Part shown: positions 1 to 9,355 of the stretch, in pieces
Layout: every line of letters starts with the position of its first letter
Numbering within the stretch: the first letter of the stretch is position 1
Notes under the pieces: generated by a model
Databases searched by the model: none
Told to the model about the DNA's origin: nothing
The model's input: only the letters and a program-made list of their open reading frames with translations
Source: Phyllobacterium myrsinacearum
Lineage (GTDB): Bacteria; Pseudomonadota; Alphaproteobacteria; Rhizobiales; Rhizobiaceae
Direction of reading: 5' to 3'
DNA: 64,000 nt
Assembly: GCF_014138285.1 (NCBI RefSeq)
Contig: NZ_JACGXN010000001.1
Location: forward strand, 1,229,314-1,293,313
Program-made: the position numbers and the translations under genes

Positions 1-147
1 CTGTCGGGCATCTCCCCCACAAGGGGGGAGATCACATTGACATGAACGCCTTCGCACAACAGGAACTGTTTCAGATTTCGCAAGGACGGTAATGTAGGCT
101 GATCTCCCCCCTTGTGGGGGAGATGGGCGACAGCCCAGAGGGGGGTG
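1..147. repeat. Copy 1 of ~160-bp inverted-repeat-bounded element (left end cut by window)
   Basis: The left arm contains ATCTCCCCCACAAGGGGGGAG and the right arm its inverted counterpart, followed by a C/G-rich tail ending GAGGGGGGTG at 147. A less conserved core of about 65 bases lies between. The same arrangement recurs at 6694-6854 and 63169-63329. The outermost bases of the left arm lie outside the window. The right end stops six bases from the stop codon of the neighbouring minus-strand gene. Confidence 0.85.
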
Positions 148-152
148 AATAT

Positions 153-428
153 TCATCCCCGCCTCTGCAGCTCCCGGTAAACGCGTCGCCAGATGCCCTG
201 CTGCACCATATCACCGCACCGCCACGCATGTTCTTCCTCGATCAGGGCGCGATAGCCAGCGCGCGCACCATGTTTTGCAAGCAGCATGTCCGTCATTTCC
301 ATAATCTTATCTTTCGGCACCAGCCACGGTTTTATCGACGCTTCCCATTCATGGAAAAGCAGGGTGCCCCAGATGGGAGACGAGCCGATGATAAAAATGA
401 ACCATTCAAAACAATTGGTCAGCCACAT
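153..428 (-). CDS. Small hypothetical protein
   Basis: A 91-residue protein from the ATG at 428; a GTG at 440 in the same frame is possible but has no ribosome site. The N-terminus (residues 1-30) is hydrophobic and aromatic-rich and could be a membrane segment or amphipathic helix; the rest is charged, with a Trp/Lys-Pro-Trp stretch and an Arg-rich C-terminus. I do not recognise a named family, although short proteins of this style are common in rhizobia. It is transcribed divergently from the XRE regulator at 508, with about 80 bases between the starts, so the regulator may control both. Confidence 0.55.
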   Translation of the reverse strand: MWLTNCFEWFIFIIGSSPIWGTLLFHEWEASIKPWLVPKDKIMEMTDMLLAKHGARAGYRALIEEEHAWRCGDMVQQGIWRRVYRELQRRG

Positions 429-491
429 AGTATTATCCACAAATTGACGAAATTAAATCGTCATATTGTAGATCGACCTGTGGTTTTTGCC

Positions 492-506
492 AGAACAAAT
501 TGTTCT
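492..506. promoter_or_regulatory. Perfect palindromic operator candidate abutting XRE start codon
   Basis: AGAACAA-A-TTGTTCT is a perfect 7-base inverted repeat with one central base, ending one base before the ATG at 508. Its position over the ribosome-binding region suggests autorepression by the downstream XRE protein. Confidence 0.55.
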
Positions 507-507
507 C

Positions 508-840
508 ATGGAATCATTTGCATCAAATCTGCGCCTCCGAACCACAGAGCTTGGTATTCATCAGGCGGATGTAGCGCGCCGCGCTGGCCTAAGCGAGAAA
601 CGGTATAGCAATTACGTCACCGGCAGGCGTGAACCTGATCTGGCGACCGTCGTGCGTATTGCCAAAGTGCTGCATACAACTCCGGACAGATTGCTGTCGT
701 TCGGAGAAGACACCGACCCCGAGCCGATTGCGCAGCAGCGTATTCGCGCCGCCATCGGCGTGCTTTCGCCCGATGACCTGGAGACTGTAACGATCATGGT
801 CGAAGCGTTGGCGAGCAAGCGCCATATGGGTGTAGATTGA
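508..840 (+). CDS. XRE-family helix-turn-helix regulator
   Basis: A 110-residue protein. Residues 5-60 form a typical lambda-repressor-like HTH (LRTTELGIHQADVARRAGLS, then a recognition helix with RYSNYVTGRREPD). The short C-terminal tail has no peptidase or oligomerisation domain that I recognise, so this is a small Cro/CI-type DNA-binding protein. The start was set at the ATG at 508; the upstream TTG at 487 would place the palindromic operator inside the gene. It is divergent from the 91-residue gene, and a hairpin repeat follows its stop codon. Confidence 0.85.
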   Translation: MESFASNLRLRTTELGIHQADVARRAGLSEKRYSNYVTGRREPDLATVVRIAKVLHTTPDRLLSFGEDTDPEPIAQQRIRAAIGVLSPDDLETVTIMVEALASKRHMGVD

Positions 841-861
841 TCCGGCTGAGCCGGAGGTCGA

Positions 862-921
862 TTGCACAGGCACTGTGCGTGGTTTGACAAGCTCGTAGAA
901 CCACGCACTATGGTTGTGCAA
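862..921. repeat. REP-like hairpin (GTTTGACAAGCTC family)
   Basis: Arms TTGCACA (862-868) and TGTGCAA (915-921), plus inner arms GTGCGTGGTT (875-884) and AACCACGCAC (899-908), surround a TTGACAAGCTC core. Related sequence occurs at 12312-12360, 12429-12477 and about 31546-31572. It follows the XRE gene and may also end its transcript. Confidence 0.6.
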
Positions 922-961
922 TTTTGAGGAGCGGAAAACACAACCCTGCCCCAAAGCAAAA

Positions 962-1126
962 TCAGCGGCGGGTCATTTCCCGGGCGATGCGGGTGAAGTC
1001 CGCCTGCTTGATGCCGATATCGGCACGATCCGAGGGGCTCATGGCATTCAGAAGGGCCATGGCATTGCGGAAATCCTGATCCTTGCGGCGGCGTCCGCGC
1101 GTGGTGAAATCGAAAATGAAGCTCAT
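962..1126 (-). CDS. Small DUF1127-like protein
   Basis: A 54-residue protein starting MSFIFDF. An Arg/Lys-rich N-terminal half is followed by a pattern of the form L-x-x-(M/L)-S-x-x-D-x-x-D-I-G-I-x-x-x-D-F, which resembles the DUF1127 (YjiS) signature found in many tiny alphaproteobacterial proteins. Members of that group in Agrobacterium have been linked to RNA and phosphate metabolism; nothing here confirms that role. Start chosen at 1126, with a CAGG about ten bases upstream; an in-frame ATG at 1159 has no ribosome site. Confidence 0.6.
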   Translation of the reverse strand: MSFIFDFTTRGRRRKDQDFRNAMALLNAMSPSDRADIGIKQADFTRIAREMTRR

Positions 1127-1241
1127 TGGTGTGTAACCTGTGTCGATGTATTGTTGCATCAAGGATAAATCCACACGCTGGGATTGTGCAGTGCAATATC
1201 TGCATGGGTGGTATGTCGACATAAAAGGGAAACGCGAAGCG

Positions 1242-1637
1242 ATGAATGAGAGTGCAAACACCAGGGCTGAAAACCCGTCCGCGCTCATCGATGCGCGGAT
1301 CGAAGAGCTGGGCGACTGGCGCGGCAAGACGCTGGCGCATGTGCGCGCGCTCATCAGGCAGGCCGACCCTGAGGTGGTGGAAGACGTGAAATGTCGCGGA
1401 GTTCCCGTCTGGGAGCATGCGGGCATCATCTGCACCGGCGAGACCTACAAGAGCGCAGTGAAGCTGACCTTTGCCAAAGGCGCGGCGCTCGCCGACCCAG
1501 CGCAGCTTTTCAATTCGAGCCTCGAGGGCAATACGCGGCGTGCCATTGATCTGCACGAGGGCGACGTCATCAACGAGGACGCCTTCAAGGCACTCATTCA
1601 AGCCGCCATCGCGCTGAACACCCAGCGACGACGATAA
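1242..1637 (+). CDS. DUF1801 domain protein
   Basis: A 131-residue protein. It matches the DUF1801/YdhG-like pattern: an N-terminal helical segment with LIDARIEELGDWRGKTLAHV, then ALIRQADPEVVEDVKCRGVPVW and a C-terminal half with YKSAVKLTFAKGA. The fold is known but the biochemical role is not. Start set at the ATG at 1242, preceded by AAAAGGGA; the frame stays open upstream to 1140 but without a ribosome site. It is divergent from the DUF1127-like gene, with about 115 bases between the starts. Confidence 0.8.
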   Translation: MNESANTRAENPSALIDARIEELGDWRGKTLAHVRALIRQADPEVVEDVKCRGVPVWEHAGIICTGETYKSAVKLTFAKGAALADPAQLFNSSLEGNTRRAIDLHEGDVINEDAFKALIQAAIALNTQRRR

Positions 1638-1646
1638 ATCAGGCGA

Positions 1647-1907
1647 TCATTCCCCCACCTGTTCGGCCTGTTCCACCGTCAGCGGCTTGATCCCCGGCGG
1701 CAGCGGTTCCGGCTTTTCCTCCTGCAGGACAGATGCGGAGGGAGCAGGAGGCCGTGCGGTGGTGCAGGCGGCAGCCGACAGGATAAAACCGCAGGCCAGC
1801 GCAAAACCTGTGGCGCGGATAAAACCGCGCGAAAGATGAAGGGACAGCGGCACGCCTCTATCCTCCCGGTTCCAAACCATCAGACGCGAAAAACACGCTG
1901 TCACCAA
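1647..1907 (-). CDS. Small putative lipoprotein
   Basis: Up to 86 residues. A hydrophobic segment (ATGFALACGFILSAAAC) ends in a lipobox-like SAAAC, followed by a Pro/Glu-rich mature part of about 38 residues, so it is probably a lipid-anchored envelope protein of unknown role. The start is uncertain. GAGGAA lies just upstream of a TTG at 1907 and a GTG at 1904, whereas the ATG at 1880 has no clear ribosome site. The gene follows lepA on the same strand at a distance of about 60 bases. Confidence 0.55.
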   Translation of the reverse strand: MVTACFSRLMVWNREDRGVPLSLHLSRGFIRATGFALACGFILSAAACTTARPPAPSASVLQEEKPEPLPPGIKPLTVEQAEQVGE

Positions 1908-1967
1908 GGCATTTCCTCATCGCAATTCCGGACGAAAAACCGGTATCCACTTTTTCTGGAATTGTTT

Positions 1968-3776
<1,809 letters not shown>

Positions 3777-3899
3777 GCGCGCGATTTAGCAGTGAACAGG
3801 CAAAACGCAAAGCGGGAAATGCAAACCCGGGGCGCGGACCGTCACAAGATTGCATCGTCTGTGCTATATTTTACCCCTGCGCCACGCACGGGGGATGTG

Positions 3900-5666
3900 A
3901 TGATGGACGAATTCTTCAATTTCAAAGAGACGGACGGCTTCCGCGTGAAACTCTGGCGGGGCGAATATATGTGCCTGCTGGGCTTCGATGTGGATGCGCC
4001 GGAGGACGATTTTGTCGGTTTCGCGGTGGAGTACAAGGAGCCGAAGGGCACGAAATTCCTCAATCTGCGCAACCGCATCGCCTTTGACTATGGCGAGCCC
4101 GCCAAAAAGGCAGTGACCGGCGGCGGCAAGTTCCCCACCACGGAAGCGCCGCTGCAGATGTTCCGCTGGGTGCATTTTCCCTATGAGCCGCAGGACGGTA
4201 TCTACACCTACCGCGTCACCAAGATGCATATGCCGCAGGACGGCAAGCTGGTGCGCGGCACCATGATCGAACTGCCGATCCGCTACGACGCGGTCACCCA
4301 TGACGGCTTTCTCGATATCGGTTTTACCCGCAACTTTGCTTCGTCACAGTCCTTCGAGGACAAGAAGAAGCGGCTGCACCTGACCAATGACATCATCCCC
4401 GGCAATGCGGACGATGGCCTCGCCTTCGCAGCCAAGAAAGCCGAGATCGCCAAAACAGGTATTTACGATTGGCTGGGCTTCGAAGCGCACCGGCTGTTGT
4501 TCGGTTTCCTCGACTGGGCGGTGAAGGATCCCACCATCGAAGTGGATGCGCTGGCCTATGACCTGAACGAGCCGGATTTTCTGGCGCAGTTGGAAAAGCT
4601 CGGCAGCCGCCTGCGGGTGATCGTTGATGATTCCGGTGTGGCAGACAAGAAGACCGGTGCGATGAAAAGCGGCCATGGCGCGCCGGATAGCGCGGAAACA
4701 CAGGCGGCGGCGCGGCTCGTTGCCAGCGCCGGGGCGGATCACGTCAGGCGCGGGCATTTTCGCGGGCTGCAGCACAACAAGGTGCTGATCGCCAAGCGCA
4801 ACGGCATGCCGGTGCGGGTACTGGGCGGATCGATGAATTTTTCGTTCCGCGGGTTCTACATTCAGGCCAATAACCTGTTCATCTTCGATGATGAGGCCGT
4901 TTCCGCGTTGTTCGAGCAGATGTTTACGCTGGCCTTCACCGACATGGCCAATTTCCACAAGGACCCGTTCTCGAAAGTCTGGCATTCGGTGAAACGCGAA
5001 GGCCGCCCGGCGGTGCATGTCTGTTTCTCGCCGCACAAGACATCGGATCTGTCGCTGCAGCCGGTGGGCGGCGCCATCGATCAGGCGGCATCCTCGGTGT
5101 TCTATTCCTTCGCCTTCATGAACCAGACCAAATCCGGCCCGGTTCGCGAGGCGCTGGACCGGCTGATCAAGAAGCCGCTGTTCAGCTATGGCGTCGTGGA
5201 CAAGAAGAGCGGGATGGAAATCCAGAAGCCGAGCGGCGAGAACGGCCTCGTTGATTTCGCCTATCTGGCCAAGAATGCACCGGAGCCGTTCAAGAGCGAA
5301 TGGTCCGGCGGCAGCGGCATCAACATCCACCACAAGTTTGCCGTGGTGGATTTCGACAAGCCGACGGCCAAGGTGTTCACCGGGTCGAGCAATTTCTCGC
5401 CTTCGGGCGAGACGGGCAATGGCGACCATCTCGTCATCATCGAGGACCAGCGGGTGGCGACGGCCTTTGCCATTGAGGCGCTGCGCATGTTCGATCATCT
5501 GAACTTCCGCAACCGCATGCAGGTGGAAATCGCCACGCAACCGAAAAAGATCACGCTGAAAAAGCCCAAGGCGATTTCAGGCGAAAGCACCGCGTGGTTC
5601 GACAAGTTCTACGTGGCGGGAAGCCAGCGCGAGCGCGACCGGCTGACTTTTTCGCGTCAGTCGTAG
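3900..5666 (+). CDS. Phospholipase D-superfamily protein with N-terminal extension
   Basis: About 588 residues, with a tandem ATGATG start after a GGGGG stretch. Residues 1-180 form a beta-rich region that I do not recognise. Two PLD half-motifs follow: HNKVLIAK near 292, continuing to GGSMNFS, and HHKFAVVD near 477, continuing to GSSNFSPSG. The second is a canonical HxKx4D motif. In the first, the Asp position holds Lys. The family hydrolyses phosphodiester bonds in lipids or nucleic acids; the substrate here is unknown. There is no signal peptide, so it is probably cytoplasmic. The frame is open upstream to 3393, but that stretch lies opposite lepA. The stop overlaps the convergent cydB stop by ten bases. 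Confidence 0.8.
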   Translation: MMDEFFNFKETDGFRVKLWRGEYMCLLGFDVDAPEDDFVGFAVEYKEPKGTKFLNLRNRIAFDYGEPAKKAVTGGGKFPTTEAPLQMFRWVHFPYEPQDGIYTYRVTKMHMPQDGKLVRGTMIELPIRYDAVTHDGFLDIGFTRNFASSQSFEDKKKRLHLTNDIIPGNADDGLAFAAKKAEIAKTGIYDWLGFEAHRLLFGFLDWAVKDPTIEVDALAYDLNEPDFLAQLEKLGSRLRVIVDDSGVADKKTGAMKSGHGAPDSAETQAAARLVASAGADHVRRGHFRGLQHNKVLIAKRNGMPVRVLGGSMNFSFRGFYIQANNLFIFDDEAVSALFEQMFTLAFTDMANFHKDPFSKVWHSVKREGRPAVHVCFSPHKTSDLSLQPVGGAIDQAASSVFYSFAFMNQTKSGPVREALDRLIKKPLFSYGVVDKKSGMEIQKPSGENGLVDFAYLAKNAPEPFKSEWSGGSGINIHHKFAVVDFDKPTAKVFTGSSNFSPSGETGNGDHLVIIEDQRVATAFAIEALRMFDHLNFRNRMQVEIATQPKKITLKKPKAISGESTAWFDKFYVAGSQRERDRLTFSRQS

Positions 5667-6661
5667 CGCAATTCGCGGGCCTTGCCGCCAAAGACCCGGT
5701 AGGCAAAGATGGAATAACCGATGATAACGGGCAGCACGACGATGACGCCGACAAGGATGATGCCAAGACTTTCCGGCGCGCTGGCCGCCGCGAAAATCGT
5801 CAGCCGCTCAGGCACCACATAGGGATAGAAGGAATAGGCGAGCCCGGCAAAGCCGAGGGTGAAAATACCTGCCATCATCACAAACGGCAAAGCGGAATGC
5901 CTGTCACCCACCGCGGGCATTCGGCCAAGCACGGACCAGAGTGCCGCGAACAGCGCCACCGTGACCAGCGGCAGGGGCGCGAGCAGAACCATCTCCGGCA
6001 GCGAAAACCATTTTGCAAAAATACGCGGACTGGCCATGGGGGTCGCCAGCGAGATTGCCACCATGCCGAGGGCGACGAAAACCAGCGAACGGCGCATCAA
6101 AAGGACAGCCTTGTGCTGCAATTCACCCTCGGTCTTGTGGATGACCCACGCGGCGCCGATGGCCGCGTAAGAGGCCGTAAGGCATAGGCCGACCAGCAGT
6201 CCGAACAAAATGCCGGTCCATGATTGGTCGAGCCCCAGTACATAGACGCCGAGCATGTAACCCTGCGCCATGGAAGCAGTGATCGAGCCGATGGAGAAGG
6301 CAAAATTCCAGCGCGGCTTCAGATGCAGGTCAACCTTGGCGCGAAAATCGAAGGCAACACCGCGCAGGATCAGGCTGATCAGCATGACAACAACGGGGAT
6401 ATAGAGTGCCGACAGCACGATGCCATGCGCGGCGGGAAAGGCCACCAGCAGCAGGCCGATGGCGAGGACCAGCCAGGTCTCATTGGCATCCCAGAACGGG
6501 CCAATGGCCGCAACCATCGTGTCGCGTTCCTCGTCAGTGGCCGCGGTGAAGAGGATGCCGACGCCAAGATCAAACCCGTCGAGGATGACATAGACAAGAA
6601 CGGCGAAGCCCATCAGCCCGGCAAAAATGAGGGGAAGAAGGATGGCGGGGTCAAAGGTCAT
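5657..6661 (-). CDS. cydB: Cytochrome bd-type (CIO) quinol oxidase subunit II
   Basis: A 334-residue polytopic inner-membrane protein. The N-terminus (LPLIFAGLMGFAVLVYVILDGFDLGVGIL) followed by DANETWLVLAIGLLL is the classic CydB/CioB signature. It supports the haem-bearing subunit I in four-electron reduction of oxygen by quinol. The start was placed at the ATG at 6661; in-frame codons upstream run into the repeat element. It lies 213 bases downstream of cydA, and that gap is largely filled by the repeat at 6694-6854. Confidence 0.95.
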   Translation of the reverse strand: MTFDPAILLPLIFAGLMGFAVLVYVILDGFDLGVGILFTAATDEERDTMVAAIGPFWDANETWLVLAIGLLLVAFPAAHGIVLSALYIPVVVMLISLILRGVAFDFRAKVDLHLKPRWNFAFSIGSITASMAQGYMLGVYVLGLDQSWTGILFGLLVGLCLTASYAAIGAAWVIHKTEGELQHKAVLLMRRSLVFVALGMVAISLATPMASPRIFAKWFSLPEMVLLAPLPLVTVALFAALWSVLGRMPAVGDRHSALPFVMMAGIFTLGFAGLAYSFYPYVVPERLTIFAAASAPESLGIILVGVIVVLPVIIGYSIFAYRVFGGKARELRYD

Positions 6662-6693
6662 GGGCGATGCGATGTCTGATTTTGGCTTCAGAA

Positions 6694-6854
6694 CACCCCC
6701 CTCTGCCCTGTCGGGCATCTCCCCCCCAAGGGGGGAGATCAGCCTTCATGACGATTTTGATTGATTCTGAGACATTGCAATAAGGGCAAAAATGTTGATG
6801 TCGATGTGATCTCCCCCCCTGTGGGGGAGATGTCCGACAGGACAGAGGGGGGTG
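6694..6854. repeat. Copy 2 of ~160-bp inverted-repeat-bounded element, inside the cyd operon
   Basis: The element begins CACCCCCCTCTGCCCTGTCGG and ends with the inverted complement GACAGAGGGGGGTG. Inner arms carry GGGGGGAGATC and its partner. The core is inverted relative to copies 1 and 3 but clearly similar to copy 3 (shared GCATTTTTGCC and ATGAAGGCTGATC blocks when reverse-complemented). It lies wholly between cydA and cydB. Confidence 0.9.
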
Positions 6855-6874
6855 ACGAGCAGAACAGTGCATCA

Positions 6875-8236
6875 TCACATCCCCCGCACCGGCTGGCCCA
6901 AAGGCTGGTCCTCGACACCCGGTTCCGGCTGCCTGTCGCCCTCCCGCGCGGCCTTGACCGCGAGACGGACAATGACGCCGATAAAGGCGAGCAGGAGCAC
7001 CGCATAGACAATGAGGTAAGCGGCGAGCGAAGAAGCAACCACTGCGGCAGGCGCGGGGCCGAGCGCGTCGGTGGTCTTGAGCACGCCGCTGACGAGCCAG
7101 GGCTGGCGGCCGATTTCCGTCGTGTACCAGCCGGCGAGCGTTGCCACCCAGCCGGACAGCGCCATCGGCACCATCAGCATCGCGAGTGGCCGGGTGATCG
7201 TTCCACACCGCCACAGCACCCACGCCGCTGTCCATGACACCAAGAGCATCAGGATGCCCGTGCCAACCATGATCCTGAAACCGAAAAACAGCGGTAGAAC
7301 CGGCGGGTGATTGCCCTCGAACTGATCAAGGCCCGGCACAATTCCATAAGCACTGTGCCGCAGGATCAGGCTGGCACCATCAGGCACGGCAATCTCATAA
7401 CGGTTTTGCTTTTTGGTCTCGTCAGGCAAGGCAAACAGCACCAACGGCACATTAGAGCGGGTTTCCCAATTGGCTTCCATGGCAGCGATCTTCTGCGGCT
7501 GATGCGCAAGCGTATTCAGCCCATGCTGGTCGCCAGCCGCGATCTGCACCGGGATAAGCACCGCTGCGAGATAGACCCCTGTACGCAGCGTTTTCCACAT
7601 GGCATCCGTGCAGTCGCCGAGCAGCCAGCGCAGAGCTGATATGCCTGATATGAGAAAAGATACGGTAAGCCCCGACGCGAGCAGCATATGCACAAGACGG
7701 TACGGCATGGATGGGTTGAAGATGATGGCGACCCAGTCAGTGGCAAAGGCCTTGCCGCCGCGCATTTCGAAACCATCCGGTGTCTGCATCCAGGAATTCA
7801 GCGCGATGATCCAGAATGCCGACACCGTCGTGCCGAAGGCAACAAGAAGGGTTGCCAGCGTGTGAACGCGGTTGGACACGCGCCGGAACCCGAACAGCAT
7901 GATGCCGAGGAAGGCCGCTTCCAGAAAGAACGCGGTGAGAATTTCATAAGCCAGCAACGGCCCGGCAATATTGCCCACCGTTCCCATGTAGCCCGGCCAG
8001 TTGGTACCGAACTGGAAGCTCATGGTTACGCCCGACACCACGCCAAAGGCGAAGGACAGGGCGAAAATCTTGACCCAGAAATGGTAGGCCTTCATCCAGC
8101 TCTCATCGCTGGACCTGCGATAGCGCAGCTTGAAGTACAACAGGACCCAGCCGAGCGCGATGGTGATCGTCGGGAACAGGATATGGAACGAGATATTCGC
8201 AGCGAATTGTATTCTCGACAGAATAAACGGATCCAT
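6875..8236 (-). CDS. cydA: Cytochrome bd-type (CIO) quinol oxidase subunit I
   Basis: A 453-residue multi-pass membrane protein. His18 and His183 and Met323 sit where the haem ligands are expected, Glu98 and Glu106 fit the conserved acidic pair, and GRQPW is at 376-380. The periplasmic Q-loop is short, as in the cyanide-insensitive (Cio) branch rather than E. coli CydA. It oxidises quinol and reduces oxygen at high affinity. The start follows AAAGGA by seven bases. With cydB it forms one transcription unit interrupted by a repeat. No cydDC assembly transporter is visible nearby. Confidence 0.95.
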   Translation of the reverse strand: MDPFILSRIQFAANISFHILFPTITIALGWVLLYFKLRYRRSSDESWMKAYHFWVKIFALSFAFGVVSGVTMSFQFGTNWPGYMGTVGNIAGPLLAYEILTAFFLEAAFLGIMLFGFRRVSNRVHTLATLLVAFGTTVSAFWIIALNSWMQTPDGFEMRGGKAFATDWVAIIFNPSMPYRLVHMLLASGLTVSFLISGISALRWLLGDCTDAMWKTLRTGVYLAAVLIPVQIAAGDQHGLNTLAHQPQKIAAMEANWETRSNVPLVLFALPDETKKQNRYEIAVPDGASLILRHSAYGIVPGLDQFEGNHPPVLPLFFGFRIMVGTGILMLLVSWTAAWVLWRCGTITRPLAMLMVPMALSGWVATLAGWYTTEIGRQPWLVSGVLKTTDALGPAPAAVVASSLAAYLIVYAVLLLAFIGVIVRLAVKAAREGDRQPEPGVEDQPLGQPVRGM

Positions 8237-8310
8237 GACGGCGTCCTTTCGCTGCGGACATATGTCACCGGAAGACGCCAGATGAGAAGTAGACATGCTG
8301 TCGCGTGCTA

Positions 8311-8336
8311 CAATGGCCGCGACGTCGCGGCCATTG
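8311..8336. promoter_or_regulatory. Perfect 26-bp palindrome upstream of cydA
   Basis: CAATGGCCGCGAC followed directly by its exact reverse complement. It lies between the stop of the beta-propeller gene and the start of cydA, both on the minus strand. It has no run of T on either side, so a plain intrinsic terminator is not obvious; a protein-binding site or RNA hairpin is possible. Confidence 0.5.
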
Positions 8337-8360
8337 ACTCTAGCAATATTCAGAGATGGG

Positions 8361-9239
8361 CTAGTTGAGCGCGTTGATCTTCAGCGCAAACAGTTCCCCC
8401 TCATTCATCATCGGCACATAAAGGGTTTCGTCATCGGAACCGATATCCACATCACCCGGCTTGAACTGGGCAACAAGTTGCGGCGCTTGACCGGCGACTA
8501 CGCGATAGAGCGCGCCTTTCAGGGGATCGCTGAGATAGATGCTGCGCGCGAGTACGACAATCCCGTCCACATTGGCAAAAGCAGTTGCCTGGGGAAATGG
8601 TGTCACGGCCTTGGTCGCCATGTCGACCTCAAGCAGGCCACCCGGCTTGTCAGTGGTGAAATCAGGATGCACCCCCTTGCCCCAGGAGCCGACAATAAGC
8701 CGGTTGCCATCGGCAATGATGCCGTTGGGCGCTCCGAGACCAGCGCTTTCCAGCCACAGATCGATCTTGCCGCCGGAATAGCGATAAATGCGGTCGGCCA
8801 GCATATCCGTGACAAAGACATCGCCATTGGCAGAGGCTGTCACGTCGTTGAGAAACACAGCCTTCTCGGCTGCCAACGTTTCAATGATCTTGCCGGTATC
8901 GAGATCGACAACTCGCAATTTGGTAATGTCAGATATAAAGAGCTTGTTGCCGACGATCGCCATTCCCTTCGGCGCATCAAAACCACTTGCCCAATCCATC
9001 TGGATGATCTGGCCATCCAGAGAGACAAGTGACAGAAAACCGTTTCCATCCACCGCATCCGGTGCTCCGTTGATGTTGCTGACAATTAGCCGCTGGTGCG
9101 CCTTGTCGTAAAGTGCGGATTCCGGTGTCTTGAAACCGGATACTTTCCACACCTCACGGGCAGGCCCGGCATGGGCTGGTCCAGGAAAAAGGCTCGCGAC
9201 AACCGCGAATACCGAAATGATCCCATAGGATTTGTGCAT
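8361..9239 (-). CDS. Secreted SMP-30/gluconolactonase-like beta-propeller protein
   Basis: A 292-residue protein with a signal peptide (MHKSYGIISVFAVVASLFPG, cleavage after AHA near 24). The mature part consists of repeated beta-propeller blades of the type LIVSNINGAP, KLFISDITKLRVVDLDTGKI, NGDVFVTDMLADRIYRY and NGIIADGNRLIVGSWGKG, resembling the SMP-30/NHL group. It is probably periplasmic. The group includes lactonases and metal-dependent hydrolases, but I cannot assign a substrate. It is divergent from the XRE-type gene at 9356, whose product may regulate it. Confidence 0.75.
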   Translation of the reverse strand: MHKSYGIISVFAVVASLFPGPAHAGPAREVWKVSGFKTPESALYDKAHQRLIVSNINGAPDAVDGNGFLSLVSLDGQIIQMDWASGFDAPKGMAIVGNKLFISDITKLRVVDLDTGKIIETLAAEKAVFLNDVTASANGDVFVTDMLADRIYRYSGGKIDLWLESAGLGAPNGIIADGNRLIVGSWGKGVHPDFTTDKPGGLLEVDMATKAVTPFPQATAFANVDGIVVLARSIYLSDPLKGALYRVVAGQAPQLVAQFKPGDVDIGSDDETLYVPMMNEGELFALKINALN

Positions 9240-9309
9240 GATAATTCTCCTTGCTTCGTCAGGAGAAGGATTAGATTATTGCACTTTATGGGAAAGTGGC
9301 ATTCAATCT

Positions 9310-9328
9310 AGTATCGATAAACGATACT
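9310..9328. promoter_or_regulatory. Inverted repeat, candidate operator
   Basis: AGTATCG-ATAAA-CGATACT, a perfect 7-base inverted repeat, lies in the divergent gap between the beta-propeller gene (start 9239) and the HTH gene (start 9356). A site in this place could control both genes. Confidence 0.5.
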
Positions 9329-9355
9329 TTTTGATCGCTTCGAGGATTAGTTCTG

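Noticed and set aside
492-506. LexA (SOS) box
   Set aside because: Alphaproteobacterial LexA usually recognises direct GAAC-N7-GAAC repeats; this is an inverted repeat with a 5-base gap between the GAAC and GTTC cores and lies at an XRE gene.
612-1601. 329-codon minus-strand frame
   Set aside because: It runs antisense through the XRE and DUF1801 genes; the translation is low-complexity Cys/His/Pro-rich as expected for a shadow frame.
4344-5540. 398-codon minus-strand frame
   Set aside because: Antisense shadow of the phospholipase-like gene in G/C-rich DNA.
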